Assembly (NCBI GenBank): GCA_958510825.1
Contig: OY294044.1
Coordinates: 103,330,893-103,394,892 of the forward strand
DNA length: 64,000 nt
Direction: 5' to 3'
DNA from: Brachypterus glaber
Taxonomy: Eukaryota; Arthropoda; Insecta; Coleoptera; Kateretidae
In this document: positions 8,468 to 20,475 of the stretch, piece after piece
Numbering within the stretch: the stretch's first letter is position 1
How the letters are laid out: each line of letters begins with the position of its first letter
Notes under the pieces: generated by a model
The model's database searches: none
Told to the model about the DNA's origin: nothing
What the model saw: only the letters and a program-made list of their open reading frames with translations
Translations under genes and position numbers: made by a program

Positions 8468-8700
8468 ATGATTAAGAAAGCTCAAGCTATTGGGTTATTG
8501 GAAGCAGGATGTGAGCAAGTGGACTCGGCATAGTTTAATGATTCGGAGAGTTTATTTAAGATTGAAGAAAAAATGGATACAGGAGGAAACGGTTAAAAGG
8601 CGTGCAGGCTCAGGAAGAAAGAAGTGATAATTTACTTAATTATTTAAGAGAACACCCTCTACGAGGCGGTGTAGGCTATAAACGATAAAAATTTGGCTGG
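8468..8700 (+). pseudogene. Decayed Tc1/mariner transposase N-terminus
   Basis: The frame from the ATG at 8468 reads MIKKAQAIGLLEAGCEQVD, resembling the first helix-turn-helix of Tc1-type transposases; compare AAQAVALLQEGHSQ in the intact gene at 51906. A stop follows. After frameshifts another frame gives TVKRRAGSGRKK, the GSGR-type linker between the two helix-turn-helix domains, then DNLLNYLREHPLRGGV. Too broken to be active and distinct from the 51906 gene. Confidence 0.6.
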
Positions 8701-9848
8701 GTCGAAAACCACCACCCGCCGCCGCATCGATAATTCCAAGATTGGAAATTTTTATGCAACAAAAAAACCTTTTTTAAACGAAAATCATAATTTTCATTAC
8801 TAAGGAATTCAAAGTTTTGTTTCCCATAAGATTTACTAAATATTGTGTTTAAATTTTTTATATGATTAAATATTCTAAATGTTTTTTCAGTTTATTATTT
8901 ATTATATCTGGACCCCGGAGGTAAACGACACCATGTCACAAAAACGTAATTTTTCAGGACAGCAAGTTTTCGATTCTTTTTAACATTAAATGCAGCTTCA
9001 TATAACAGCAGTTACTGTTATTTAATATTATTCTCATTCACGATTTATCTGTAGTAACTTATTAGAGACTACTAATAAACTTAAAGAAAAACTGACAATA
9101 TGTCAAATTATTCTAACCTCTTTCTTAAAATCTTACTTATACTATAAAATAATTAACAAAATTGACATTTTGGCATATTTAAAACTTGCATTTTTTGTGG
9201 GTCCAACTGTGCCTATTAATTTCTCACAAAAAAGTATTGTTTTCGTTAATTGGGTTTAGAAAGGGAAGTCATAAATGTTGGTCCGTAAATTTGCTTGCTT
9301 TTTTTAAAACTTGTTTTACGACTTGGTAAAAAGTTTCAGATTAATCAGAATTAAGTAACTTTATACACTTGGTTGAGAAGATAGAAGTGTTAGTTAAATA
9401 TTAAAACATGAATTTGTTGCGAATATCCCCTCCACCCAAAACATACAAAATGTCAGTTTTAGGTAATTTTGCAGTGAAAAAGTAAAAAATTATAATAAAT
9501 TATAAGGGTTTATCCTATCATTAAGTTACATTATAAATTTTATTTTAACACGTTGACTGCCTGTAAAAATCTTGTAACCTTGATAAAAAGCCAATAGCAT
9601 TTTAAAAAAATTAGAAAAAATGTTTTTTCTTTTTTTTACATTATTATTATTTATTTTATTAAGTGTTTGGGCCCAAAGGCACCATGACTCAAGGTCTGGT
9701 TCATCCTGAAGAAATGTTAAGCCATTATCTCCAAGTATAAACCTTTGTGATTCCACTGAGTGGTTCGCTACAAGGATCCATCGTCCGTTTCTTTCCTCAA
9801 TTTTATTCATCTAAATTTTCTTGGGGAATTTTGGTAGTTATAGCTATG
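8701..9848. other. Unassigned region, no supported gene
   Basis: A minus-strand open frame at 9640-9810 encodes RWILVANHSVESQRFILG, then DNGLTFLQDEPDLESWCLW. Its composition is protein-like but I recognise no family, and the frame runs into low-complexity sequence. It could be an exon or element remnant. The rest is AT-rich with nothing recognised. Confidence 0.3.
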
Positions 9849-10440
9849 TGTACAATGGATTTTTAGTAAAAACCGCAAATTTCGACATAGATGTCAGCCA
9901 TGTTGGATCCGCCATTTAGTAAAAATTAAATTAAGTACTAGATTCGTAATCAACGACCCCAAAAAAATCTTATACAATGGTTTTAGAAAAAAAAAACTGC
10001 AAATTGTGACATATGCGTCGGCCTAAATATTACTTTCGTAATCAGCGACCACAAAAACCTCTATACAATGGTTTTTAGTAAAAAACTGCAAATTTCGACA
10101 TAGATGTCAGCCATGTTGGGTCCGCCATTTAGTAAAAATTAAATTAAGTACTAGATTCGTAATCAACGACCCCAAAAAAATCTTATACAATGGTTTTAAA
10201 AAAAACATCTGCAAATTTTGACATATGCGTCAGCCTAAATATTACTTTCGTAATCAGGGACCACAAAAACCTCTATACAATGGTTTTTAGTAAAAAAACT
10301 GCAAATTTTGACATAGGCGGCAGCCATATTGGATCCGCCATTTTTTAAAAATTAATTTAAATGTTAAATTTTTATTTAGCAGCCCCAAAAACCTCTGAAT
10401 ACCAATTTTGGTATAAATTAGAGTTTGTTAGGGGTTTTGG
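9849..10440. repeat. Minisatellite, about 212-bp unit with 106-bp half units
   Basis: TACAATGG starts recur near 9851, 9974, 10063, 10188 and 10276. Each is followed by AAAACTGCAAATTTCGACAT or a variant and then a GTCAGCC or GCGTCAGCCTAAAT segment. Full units repeat every 212 bp and half units are diverged, which is higher-order structure. Confidence 0.8.
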
Positions 10441-10730
10441 CCATGAATTTAGAAAATTTACGATTTCAATGCCTCCCTTGATAAAACCTATTATTGCTTT
10501 TCAAAAAATTTCGGCAGCGCAGTGAATAATATAATAAGGATAGACCACAGGAATCTGTAAAAAAAACTTATGAAGTTTTGATTTTGACATATTTAATGAC
10601 AAATTAAAAAAGTTTCAGTAGAAGTCAAAATGTGGTAATAAAAATACTCACTGTTTTTAGAAGACATAGAGTTTTATTGTAAAATATATAATTACATAAA
10701 TAATAGCACTTCTTAGGATACTTTATTTTA

Positions 10731-10928
10731 TTTATTGCATGGCGTCATACATATTAAGAATAACTAAGAAAAAAAATATTTATAACGAGTGACTCATAGT
10801 GAAAAATAAAACTTCAAATACTTCAAAATACTTATACCTTTTCAGAAGATAGCCAAAACTTAAATATATTATAAAATTGGATTTTAGTACCATATTTTGA
10901 TTTCCACTGAGACTTTTTTCCTTTTAAA
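10731..10928. repeat. Direct repeat, left copy
   Basis: About 200 bp starting TTATTGCATGGCGTCATACA. It recurs at 11293-11500 with small differences and flanks the repeat at 10930-11292. Confidence 0.8.
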
Positions 10929-11292
10929 TAAATTCACACTCTATAACATACAGATAATAAGACAATTACTAGCTTTATTTTAAATAGATAAACTCAATAA
11001 TAACCCCCGCGTGGCTTTTACTTTATTGAGTGGATAATTATTTATTTTACCCACTCAACTGTCACTTGTTAAATTATTTTCTTGTAAATGTCATTAAAAT
11101 TTTTAATAAAAATATGAATTCGTAAGCTATTCATTGGATAAAACCTTGTATGGCACTCATGGGTAAACCGATATTGCCCTCTCGAAAATTAACCTGCTTG
11201 GCTGACGCCCCGTTTGGACTTTTTACAGGATAGGACAGGTTAATTTTCTCAGGGGCAATATCTTACTTTACCCACTAGTACCATAAATAACT
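10929..11292. repeat. Dispersed repeat, uninterrupted copy
   Basis: Matches 32536-33960. Contains inverted arms GGGTAAACCGATATTGCCCT (11162 on) and GGGGCAATATCTTACTTTAC (11252 on) around AATTAACCTG/CAGGTTAATT. The CTTGGCTGACGCC stretch near 11200 is the empty version of the site occupied at 32763-33880. Confidence 0.8.
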
Positions 11293-11500
11293 ATTATTGC
11301 ATGGCGTCATACATATTAAGAATAACTAAGAAAAAAAATATTTATTACGAGTGACTCATAGTGTTAAATAAAACTTCAAATACTTCAAAATACTTATACC
11401 TTTTCAGAAGATAGGCTAAACTGAAATATTTTTTAAAACTGGATTTTTAGTACCATAAGTATTTTGATTTCCACTGAGACTTTTTTCCTTTTAAATACAT
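11293..11500. repeat. Direct repeat, right copy
   Basis: Second copy of 10731-10928. Together they look like a segmental duplication or long target repeat around the 10929-11292 block. Confidence 0.8.
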
Positions 11501-11548
11501 TAAAAATTGACAAGTTCCAGTCTTTGTGAACAGATGGCAATAATAGTA

Positions 11549-11600
<52 letters not shown>

Positions 11601-11645
11601 GACTTTATTGTCCAACAGTTAACACCAATTACAGGACACAAAATA
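11549..11645 (-). mobile_element. LINE 3' stub with (AAAT)n tail
   Basis: AAAT repeats fill about 11549-11600. Then comes GACTTTATTGTCCAACAG, which on the minus strand is the CTGTTGG.CAATAAAG end shared with the LINE ends at 3968 and 27229. Only about 45 bp of element body remain. Confidence 0.65.
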
Positions 11646-13165
11646 AAAGTTTATAACGAAACTGGCTATGGACCAATATATAGAAATAATTAAGTATTTT
11701 TATCATATAAAATTTGTTTGAGACTAGACTATAAACAAAAAGAACCCAAATGAGTAATTTTCTCTACATTGTAGAGAACTCCTTTTTGTTTCCTTTTGTC
11801 AAAATCAAAACTTCTTAAGTTTTTTTTTACAAATTCCTGTAGTAGACCGAGAATACGGCCCAATTATTAACGATCAGAACTTTCAATTAGAAAGTATACA
11901 AAACAAAGAAATTTCATTATAGGGATTAAATTACAATATCCAGGCAGTCTTGTTAGCCTTATAATAAAGTATAAACTTTTAAGTAAAATTCAAACTTTAT
12001 TAACATAAAGAAAATGCTAATCTGAAATTTCCACGGTAGCTAAATAGAGTGAGAAAGAAGAGAAAAACGTGCCGAAAAAATGCAATGCTTCATATTCTGT
12101 AGTATACCGTGTGAAATTTTCAAAGGAAAGAACGCAATATGAGGCGTATAGTGCAAGAGTATCCCACACGGTAAAAATAAATTACATTAAATTACATAGT
12201 CCGTAAATGGTAATGTTTTGCATAGATCGGAACGGTAAGAATTGAATAGTCCAGAATGGTAATATTTTGCATAGACCGGAACGCTAATGGCTTGTACTTG
12301 AAATTTGAAAAAAAAATATTTACTACTTAGAAAATGTTTGTTCCAAATTACAAGTCTCTGTGTCAAAGCTTTTTTGAAATATCGTAGCGTAAAGTTCATA
12401 TGGTTTAATAAACCAAACGATTTTCACCCTTAATACGAGTATAAATTGCTTACATCTTTCTTACAAGATCTATTGGTTGATAAAGATCGTAATTTATAAT
12501 GAACGTAAATTTTAGGCCACAAATAAAGCATTTAAATATCGTACATAAATAATATTTACCTTTTTTTTACACTTTTAACACCTAGCAGCATGCGTCGCTA
12601 TCTCTCTAACAATAACAATATTAAACGGTCTCATGATACGACGCCTTCCTGGTTATTGTCTAAGGCGCACGCGTGTCTCAAAATAACATAGCCCGACATT
12701 GTAAAATCATGTAAAAATATATAAATCAATGTAAATATATTTTTTTACATTATTTTACATTCTTTTGCATTATTTTACATTCTTTTACATTATTTTACAT
12801 TCTTTTATATAAATTCATGAATTATGCATAGTCCAGAATAGTAAATTTACTATTCCATACTATGTAAATTCATGTATTTTTACATTATTTTACATGCAGT
12901 TTTTACAGTGCATGTGTTTTTTTTGAGATTTGCGTTTTTTTATAAATGTAATAAGGACATCTATATCTTTCATTACATACCACCCTCATAACAGAGGGTT
13001 TTCTTTTTGGCACGATACAAGCATTTAAAGCACTATTGCATTATTAAAATTATCGCTTTTATTAGTGCAAAAGTGTCCCACAGGTATAGGCTACCAGTCG
13101 ACTTACGACTTAAAAAAAAACTTAATAAATATTTTATTTTGTTTTTAATAGCAAAATGAGTATTT
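11646..13165. repeat. AT-rich region with two minisatellites
   Basis: 12197-12295 has two copies of a unit around AATGGTAATRTTTTGCATAG. 12690-12900 is an array built on TTTTACATTATTTTACATTC. 12340-12395 is a diverged piece of the 16205 repeat (TTGAAATATCGTAGCGTAAA). No gene seen. Confidence 0.6.
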
Positions 13166-13416
13166 CGTCGGCTTACAAGTAAAGAGCATTAAGTCCAAAA
13201 ACATGGTTTTGAAATATTGAAAAATTTAACTTTCATTGTTGTTTTTTAATTTTTGTAATAATTGTTTTTGGAAAAACACTACCGCAAATTGCAATGACAT
13301 GTTTGGACATAATAATGTCTCATTTGCAGTTAAATAAAGAAAAATTGAAGTAGTTTAATTCAACTAAATTTGAAAAAAGACATGGACTTAGTGCCTTTTA
13401 CTTTTAGGCCCACGAC
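13166..13416. mobile_element. MITE of the GGCTTACAAG family, short copy
   Basis: Terminal inverted repeats CGTCGGCTTACAAGTAAAGA and the reverse complement of GTGCCTTTTACTTTTAGGCC, each followed inside by a TTAAGTC/GACTTAG motif. It shares the whole body with 50631-50857 and abuts the longer family member at 13416. Confidence 0.75.
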
Positions 13417-14316
13417 GTTGGCTTACAAGTAAAGAGCACTAAGTCAATAAAATAATATAAAAAACCAAAACCCTTCTATTATTTAAACGTAATGTAGAAC
13501 TATAAAGTAGAAAACAAGATGTTTATATAAATTTTAAAAAACTAGATTTTTAAAAGAAGGGTTTGGACTTTTTGATTGTTTAAAGAACGTTTCCAAAATT
13601 AATAATAATAATTAATTAGTATTAATTATATGAAACTGCTTACTATGCCAGAACTAAGACAGTTTTCAGAGGCCATCGGCTGTGCCGGCAAAGAAGCATC
13701 TCCTAAAGTCAATAATTATAATGAATCATTATTAATGATAAAACACTTCACGGTGCAACACCCCTCAGAAATGCACCGAGACTTTGAACTTAGTGTGAAG
13801 TTTTCAAATTTAGTTTTGAAATATTATCTGATAATAAAAAAAACAATGCAAATGAAAATTAAATTATTACCTACACATCGAAAGTACACGTAAAAAGCAT
13901 TGTCATTTTACAGGTAAAGTTCTGTTTCTCTGTTCTGTCTTTATTCCATCAACTTTAACATAGCAAAATTTGAATGCAAGTACAATAAATAACGGGATAT
14001 TGTATCATATAAATGATTCAACCAATCCTATTTTTATAAATTAACTCTTTTTAGAAAGTCGCTTAGTGCAGAAACATTTGAAATAATCTACAAATAAAAC
14101 GCACTAAGTGCACTAAGTGACTTAGTGCCTATTGTCAGATAAAATTTTAATTAAAATCAAATTGGTGCGTTTTGTATAGTGGGTAACTCCCTTGGCAGTC
14201 CACCTAGAAGTTAGGTCGGTTTACCTATACATAAATCATCAAAAATTAATTACAGTGCCATTAAAATCCCATTTTTGCAAAAAAGTGACTTAGTGCCTTT
14301 TACTTGTAAGCCGACG
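13416..14316. mobile_element. MITE of the GGCTTACAAG family, 0.9-kb copy
   Basis: Ends CGTTGGCTTACAAGTAAAGA and TACTTGTAAGCCGACG. The CACTAAGT/ACTTAGTG motif is repeated inside near 14100-14130. A plus-strand open frame 13630-13893 (87 codons, MKLLTMPELRQFSEAIGC) lies inside. I recognise no domain, so whether it is coding is unknown. Confidence 0.6.
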
Positions 14317-14529
14317 ATTTAACCTAAGCTAAAGTTTACACTGGAAAAAAAAAACACCGTAAAAAAAACACAAAATCGTATAATTTTGTGAACTTTTTAA
14401 GAAAACTCAATATTTTTTGTTTTAGTTTTTGGTGTTTATACGAAGTATTTAATCTAAAGTTAAGTGCAAGGCTTTCCCAAAAATTTGAAAAGTTTCAAAG
14501 TGGGAAAGCAAAATTAAAACCTATAATAC

Positions 14530-15060
14530 TCTTTTTCTATTTTGCGACTCTTATAAGCTCATAATCACACGCATTTTGCGTGTTCTTATAGGCCCATAAG
14601 AGGTCTTTACTTTTTGTTCTTTTGGGTTGGCAACAGACCTGGCCTATCGCTTGACGTTTTCCGTGCAAATGTCAATGTCGCTTTAAAGTTGAATTTTCTA
14701 CAAAATTTTTGTGTTTAGGTTATTTTTACCATGTTAAAATTGTGGTTTGGTTAATTGCAGTAAAAAAGAGAAGAGATTACTATAAAATATATCAAAATAT
14801 CATTTGTTCTTAGAATTTTAAACATAGTGTAAACTGTAATGCCAATCCAAAACAAAAATTCCTAAATCAGTCATCAATTTAAATGTAAGTTTTTTTAAAT
14901 TTTAGAGCAAAATAGAAAAAATTGTATAAAGCACTAGTTTCATAACACGTTTTTAGCGCACTAGTACTTTAGAAAACTCGCCGCAAGCGGCTCCCTTTCT
15001 AAACTTGTACTCGTGCGCTAAAAACGTATGTTATGAAGCTAGTACTCTAATATACTATTT
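14530..15060. repeat. Dispersed repeat with terminal hairpin, copy 1
   Basis: Shares about 480 bp with 34975-35445 (TATTTTGCGACTCTTATA, CACACGCATTTTGCGTGTTC). The right part 14933-15044 is an inverted repeat: CATAACACGTTTTTAGCGCA pairs with TGCGCTAAAAACGTATGTTA. Non-coding. Confidence 0.75.
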
Positions 15061-15293
15061 AGTTCGACGAAGGTGAAGAGTATAAGAAATAAAACGAGAC
15101 AAATCTTTTGTGAAACACAATTCCTTTAAAAATAAGACTTTCTTAGAACTTATTATGTAGAAATCATAAAAAGGACAACAAAATATACGTAAGAAATATA
15201 TTCAAAGAACACATTAAGGCTTACGTTTACTACATTTTAAGGGCCTTTTAAAGTCGTGGACAAAATGGGGCTAAGCGCCAAGACATAAAGTAT

Positions 15294-16177
15294 CAGGGCC
15301 GTAGCGAAGGAGATTTGGTGGGAGGGGAGGAGGTCAAAAATTACAGCTTTTTTTAGCCTGAAAACACAACTTTTTTCCTTTAAGTTATTTATATTTTTTC
15401 AAGGTTTGAGAATCCATACTTTTATATTTATTAATTTTCTTTTATTTTATTTGCTGTTTACTTATTTTTGGAGACTTTTCTAAATTTTTTAAATACTAAT
15501 TTTTTTGATGGTGGAATCTAAAATTATGTGTCTTTTTTGCCCCGTTATATGATTAGAATAATATTATATTTTATTTTTATGTATACCCAAAATTATAAAT
15601 GTTAACCGCTGCAACACAAACCTTAGGTTTTTTAGGCAGCTTATATATAATCCCAATGTAAAAACTATTGTATACTTATTTAAATAAATTGAATTGAATT
15701 TAATCTATAAAGTTTACAACTTTTATCACAAGATTAAAAATTTATAATTTTATTATTTTTAACCCATGAAATATGCAAGTTTTATATTTTGCATCCACGA
15801 AATATGCAAGTTTTTTAAAAATCCCAACTTTTATATTTTTAATACATAAAATTTACCACTTTTTTCCCAAAATTAAAAATGTATTATTTTATTATGTTTA
15901 TCTCATGAAAGAATAAGGAAATTTTTTTATTTTTAATCCATGAAATATGCAAATTTTTTTATTCTAAGGTTTAAAAATCCCAACTTTTATTTTTTAAGCC
16001 ATAAAATTTAAAACTTGTTTTCCCAAAATTAAAAATTTATTATTTTAATTTTTTTTAACCCATGAAATATGCAACTTTTATGTTTTTAATCCATGAAATA
16101 TGCAACTTTTTTGAATTCAAGATAGGTGGGGGGGAGGTTTCCCCCCTTTCCCCCCCCCCCCCATAGCTACGGCCCTG
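15294..16177. mobile_element. hAT-like non-autonomous element, 884 bp
   Basis: Ends CAGGGCCGTAGCGAAGG and CATAGCTACGGCCCTG are inverted repeats. The CAGGG start and purine/pyrimidine-rich subtermini fit hAT MITEs. Flanking octamers share only GTAT, so the target duplication is not clear. Inside, 15590-15705 looks like a LINE 3' end (AATAAATTGAATTGAATT). 15720-16115 is a 160-170-bp tandem repeat with CATGAAATATGCAA in each unit. Confidence 0.65.
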
Positions 16178-16204
16178 AGTCGTATTAACGGTGCAGGTCG
16201 CTTG

Positions 16205-17135
16205 CAAAACAACTTTACGATATTTCAAGAACGGTTTGACTTAAACTTTTGACCAATGTTTTTTTGCCACGTTGAAAATCTTTGGTCCAAAATTTAGGTC
16301 TCTGTGTCAAAAAGTTCTTGAAATATCGTAGTGTAAAGTTTTTTTTGCAAGCGACTCCACAATAAGACTATATTTAACCGCGTATTTAACACTAGCTTCT
16401 ACGTCCCAAATTCAACTCGGTCTTTCGCGCTGTTGCCAAATGGTGCAGATATATTAAATCTTTGGTTTTTGGTTGTTTGGTGTTGTTAGTTTACGATATT
16501 TCAAGACGGTTTGACTTAAACTTTTGACCAATGTTTTTTTGCCACGTTGAAAATCTTTGGTCCAAAATTTAATTCTCTGTATCAAAGAGTTCTTGAAATA
16601 TCGTATTGTAAAGTTTTTTTGCAAGCGACTTCCACAATACGACTATATTTAACCGCGTATTTACCACTAGCTTCTACGTCCCAAATTCAACTCGGTCTTT
16701 CGCGCTGTTGCCAAATTGTGCATATATTAAATCTTTGGTTTTTGGTTGTTTGGTGTTGTTATTTATTTATTTTATTTATTTATTTATTAAAATGTTTAGA
16801 GTCGTTTTGGGACTTTACAAGAAAGTATTTTATACCATACTAGACTAGTTAGTTAGTTAGTTTACGATATTTCAAGACGGTTTGACTTAAACTTTTGATG
16901 AATGTTTTTTTTGCCACGTTGAAAATCTTGGACCAAAATTTAAGTATCTGTGTCAAAGAGTTCTTGAAATATCGTAGTGTAAAGTTTTTTTGAAAGCGAC
17001 TTCCACAATACGACTATAGTTAACCGCGTAAAAGCAAAAAAACACCAAAACAACCAAAAACCAAAGATAAATTAAATTGCACAATTTGGCAACAGCGTGA
17101 AAGACCGAGTTGAATGTGGGACGTAGACGTTAGTG
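16205..17135. repeat. Three-copy repeat with inverted tail
   Basis: TTTACGATATTTCAAGA starts near 16212, 16493 and 16860. Each copy contains GTTCTTGAAATATCGTA in the opposite sense, so each unit can fold. The tail with AACTCGGTCTTTCGCGCTGT appears in direct copies and once inverted at 17030-17120. A TTTA microsatellite and short insert lie at 16761-16850. Confidence 0.75.
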
Positions 17136-17211
17136 TATTTAACACGTTACTTTCTAGCACAACTAGATTTTTACCAAATAATTATTATTTAAATTTAAAT
17201 ATTAGTACTTA

Positions 17212-17946
17212 GGGGCTGTCCATATATTACGTAACGCAATTTAAAAAAAAAATGACCCCCCCTCCCCCCTGCGTAACAAACTGTCACATTTACCAACAAC
17301 CGCCCCCCCTATGTAACGCGTAACAATATAAAATTTTTGTTTCGCAATAAATTTAACTGTATTCTCACTATTGATTCGTTTTTCTCGACAAAACAAACAT
17401 GATCCTAAAATATAGTATAACATAACCTAAAAAAAAATTTACACGAAAAAATCACTCAAACTTTAAAAAAATATTCATAATCAATATCAAACAGGGAAAA
17501 AAATACTAGGTACCTCTTTTTACACTGAGTGTCACATATAACACGTATATTGTTTATGCACAGGTACCCAAAATAGTACACACATTAGTGAGTACACATT
17601 CCGCGCGAAAATTTATCATCGCCGATGATTCATCGGCAAGATCACGCAAGAACAGGGACGTAAATTTTTTTTTAATATCAATGTCACCAGTTTTTTGCTG
17701 ATTACAATATTATTTAAATATGCATAGTTTCGTCAATTTTTGTGTGAAAAAGGGAATTATGGGCCACTAAATAGTAATTTATGTTCAAATAAAAATACAT
17801 CTACCAAGCTTAGGAAATAAACATTAAATTTATTAAATTCCGTTACGTAACGTTTACCTAGACCCCCCCCCCCCTCCCCCTGTCACAAACTGTAACAATT
17901 TCTCTGACCCCACCCTAGGCGCGTTACGTAATATATGGACAGCCCC
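17212..17946. mobile_element. Non-autonomous element, GGGGCTGTCC termini, TTA duplication
   Basis: TIRs GGGGCTGTCCATATATTACG and its complement CGTAATATATGGACAGCCCC are flanked by TTA on both sides (17209-17211 and 17947-17949). A 3-bp TTA duplication fits PIF/Harbinger-type insertion, but I assign the superfamily only tentatively. C-rich subterminal runs. No coding capacity. Confidence 0.75.
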
Positions 17947-17949
17947 TTA

Positions 17950-18750
17950 GCTTAACTTTCTAATTTGTTTTTAATACATTCAAGAACAAAAAGGTTTTTT
18001 TCGGATTTGACATGTTATAAATTCGAGAAAATGTGAACTTGTTAAAAAGATATCGGTCTATCTGTTTGTCCCTCTGTCTGTTTGTATGTAAACTTTACAC
18101 TGTGTAGAATTACTTCTAATTGGCTGTAGTTTCAAAACGAAGAAAAACACATATCCAACTTTTGGATATATTAGTAGGAATATATGGGTCTATGTCCTGT
18201 GCAAAATTAAAAGAAAAAATTTATCCTGAAGTCAATGCAAAATGGCATTGAAAATGTCAATTTTTCATTTTTTTTCAACTTTTTTAATATTTGTTCTAGG
18301 GGTTTCTCATATTAGATTTTTTTTTAAATAATACTTATAGTGCAATAGTATCACATATATGTATGGTTTATAAAAATTAAAATAGAAATGAAAAATAAAA
18401 AGGAAAAAAAAAATACGGTGGACAAAAAATTTATTTTTTTTCGATTTTTATGTAGTTTTAGAGGCCTTTTCAAAGAAAAAACAACATTAAATATGTTAAC
18501 TTTTTTAAAAAGCATGGTTTCTAAAGATTTAATTAAAATCGGTCAAGAACCAAAAAAGTTAGGAAGGTTTATATAGATGGCCGAAATCAGCAACCTTTTC
18601 ATGCAGCGACCTCCTTGATCAGCTCTTGCTCTGAAAGTAGCAGGATTTAAAAACTTTTATATGCTGACTTATTGTCCCAGAGAATGATAATATCTATGAT
18701 ATAACTTACAGCCAAATCTATTTTTCCCCTATGAAATTCTAGAAACTGAC
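17950..18750. other. Unassigned AT-rich stretch
   Basis: No gene recognised. It contains a GTCTGTTTGT-type stretch near 18060-18090 and the A/T-rich low-complexity block 18300-18450. Confidence 0.4.
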
Positions 18751-19277
18751 CAAAGAACTTTTACCTAAAGAAGTAATTTCAGACCAATGTCATCTTTTGT
18801 TTGTTTATTTACTAACAGAAACGCGATCAGATATGTGGTGTAAAATGTAGATGTCGCTAGTCGACTTTCAGGCTACCTAGTAGCGATGTTGCGTAGTTTC
18901 CACCTTATCATGAATTCAAATCATTATACTTTAAAAAATGTAAAAAACTTTATTGTGTTTACTATAATTATGTTTAATAATATAGTATATTTAAATCTTT
19001 TAAAATTAAACTACTAGTTTATATAAAACTCATACAGAACTAATGTTTCTTAAAATTTACAATAAAATATCCAAATTATGCCAATCGGCAACACTGTACC
19101 CCTGTCAGTCATTTTACGACATTAGACTGTGAGTTTACACATTCTTTCTCTCTCTTTACGCGTACTAAGTGTAAACAATAGTCACTCCCCACCAGCCCCT
19201 CACCGTAGTTGGTTCACGCTTCCAACAAAGCATACGGTAGATTTCATCATGCTCCTTCTTGAGGTAAAAGTTCTTTG
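18751..19277. mobile_element. hAT-type MITE, CAAAGAACTTTTACC family, copy 1
   Basis: TIRs CAAAGAACTTTTACCTAAAG and the reverse complement of CTTGAGGTAAAAGTTCTTTG. Flanks AAACTGAC and AAACTATA share five bases, a decayed 8-bp duplication. Homologous along its length to 35488-35943. Non-coding. Confidence 0.8.
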
Positions 19278-19669
19278 AAACTATAATTTAACCTATATTT
19301 TTCAAGATGGCTGCCATATGGGTGAGGTGAAGTGGACCTTACTCAAAATTAAAAGCTTACGATATAGGAAGTTTGTAAAAAAATGGTGCTTTTTTCCGGC
19401 GGGTCCACATTTTTTTAGTTAGCCGCCTAACTATTACAGAAGGATTTCTTTACGTTTTTCTTTCTTATTTGTGTTTATTTAATAAAATTGAGGGGATTAC
19501 ATTGTCGCCACATCCGGATAGAGACACACAGCTTATGTAGATTTATCCTACCACGCCATTACCCAGAGAACTTATTCGAAGCTTTACATAAATAAAATCT
19601 GAATAAAACCTTAATATTATTATCTGTTTTATTTATATACAATCAATTAGTATTTTTTCCTACGACCTA
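19278..19669. other. Unassigned stretch
   Basis: Nothing recognised between two elements. Confidence 0.4.
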
Positions 19670-20473
19670 CACTGAGATAAATTTTTACATCCACGTACAT
19701 GGGTAATTTACTTGCATCTGCTGCTGATGTGAATTTACACTCGTTAATATAAATGCGATGTGTATTATATTTTACCTAAAACCCTTCAATTTATTTAAAA
19801 AAAATAGAATAACCATTTTGTTATTTTTCTATTTATGAATAGTGTTTTATGGAAAATCTACGCAACAGAAAAATAAAACGAATATTCGTAATCAGCGCTA
19901 CAAAAAGTACCAATAAAATAGAAACAGAAAACATACACAAGTCTTAACAACTCAAAATTTGCAGGCCAGTGTTACCGCCTAAATAAGTAAAATATTATAA
20001 AATGTATGTTTTAAGGATATTGTATTAATCACACTTTTTAAATATTTACTTTTAATCAACACTAACCAATTATTTCTTTGAAAAATCTAGCACACACAAA
20101 ATTATACGTACGCTCTTACAAAAGTAAACAATTATAATGGTCGACAGCCACCAGACTCGATGAAGCAGGGATTCTGGCTTTTTGAGTCACGTGACTAGCT
20201 TAACGCCCGCGATTGGATGGCTTGTACATCAGAAGTGTGATTTTTACACTTCGGGTGTATTATTGCTAAAGGTATGTTTATAAAAATACACTTTCTTGAG
20301 CTCCGAGTGTATTGTTGCAGAAGGTATGGATGTAAAAATACACACTCTAGGTCAAAATCACCTCACGTGTGTAGTGTCACATCAATGTTGATGTACATTT
20401 ATATAAAGGTGTAAAATTTACACATTTATAGAGTGTATTTTTTTACACCTTTTCAATGTAATTTCTTTCAGTG
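19670..20473. mobile_element. TA-flanked element with CACTGARA termini
   Basis: Ends CACTGAGATAAATTTTTACA and the complement of GTAATTTCTTTCAGTG, with TA on both sides (19668-19669, 20474-20475). The right part is rich in TACAC/GTGTA motifs (20230-20450). TIRs are short, so the call is moderate. Confidence 0.5.
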
Positions 20474-20475
20474 TA

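Noticed and set aside
9526..9810. 94-codon minus-strand frame with protein-like start
   Set aside because: No recognised family, half low complexity. Kept only as a comment in the region entry.
11433..11641. Two frames rich in FIYL repeats
   Set aside because: Translation of the AAAT microsatellite.
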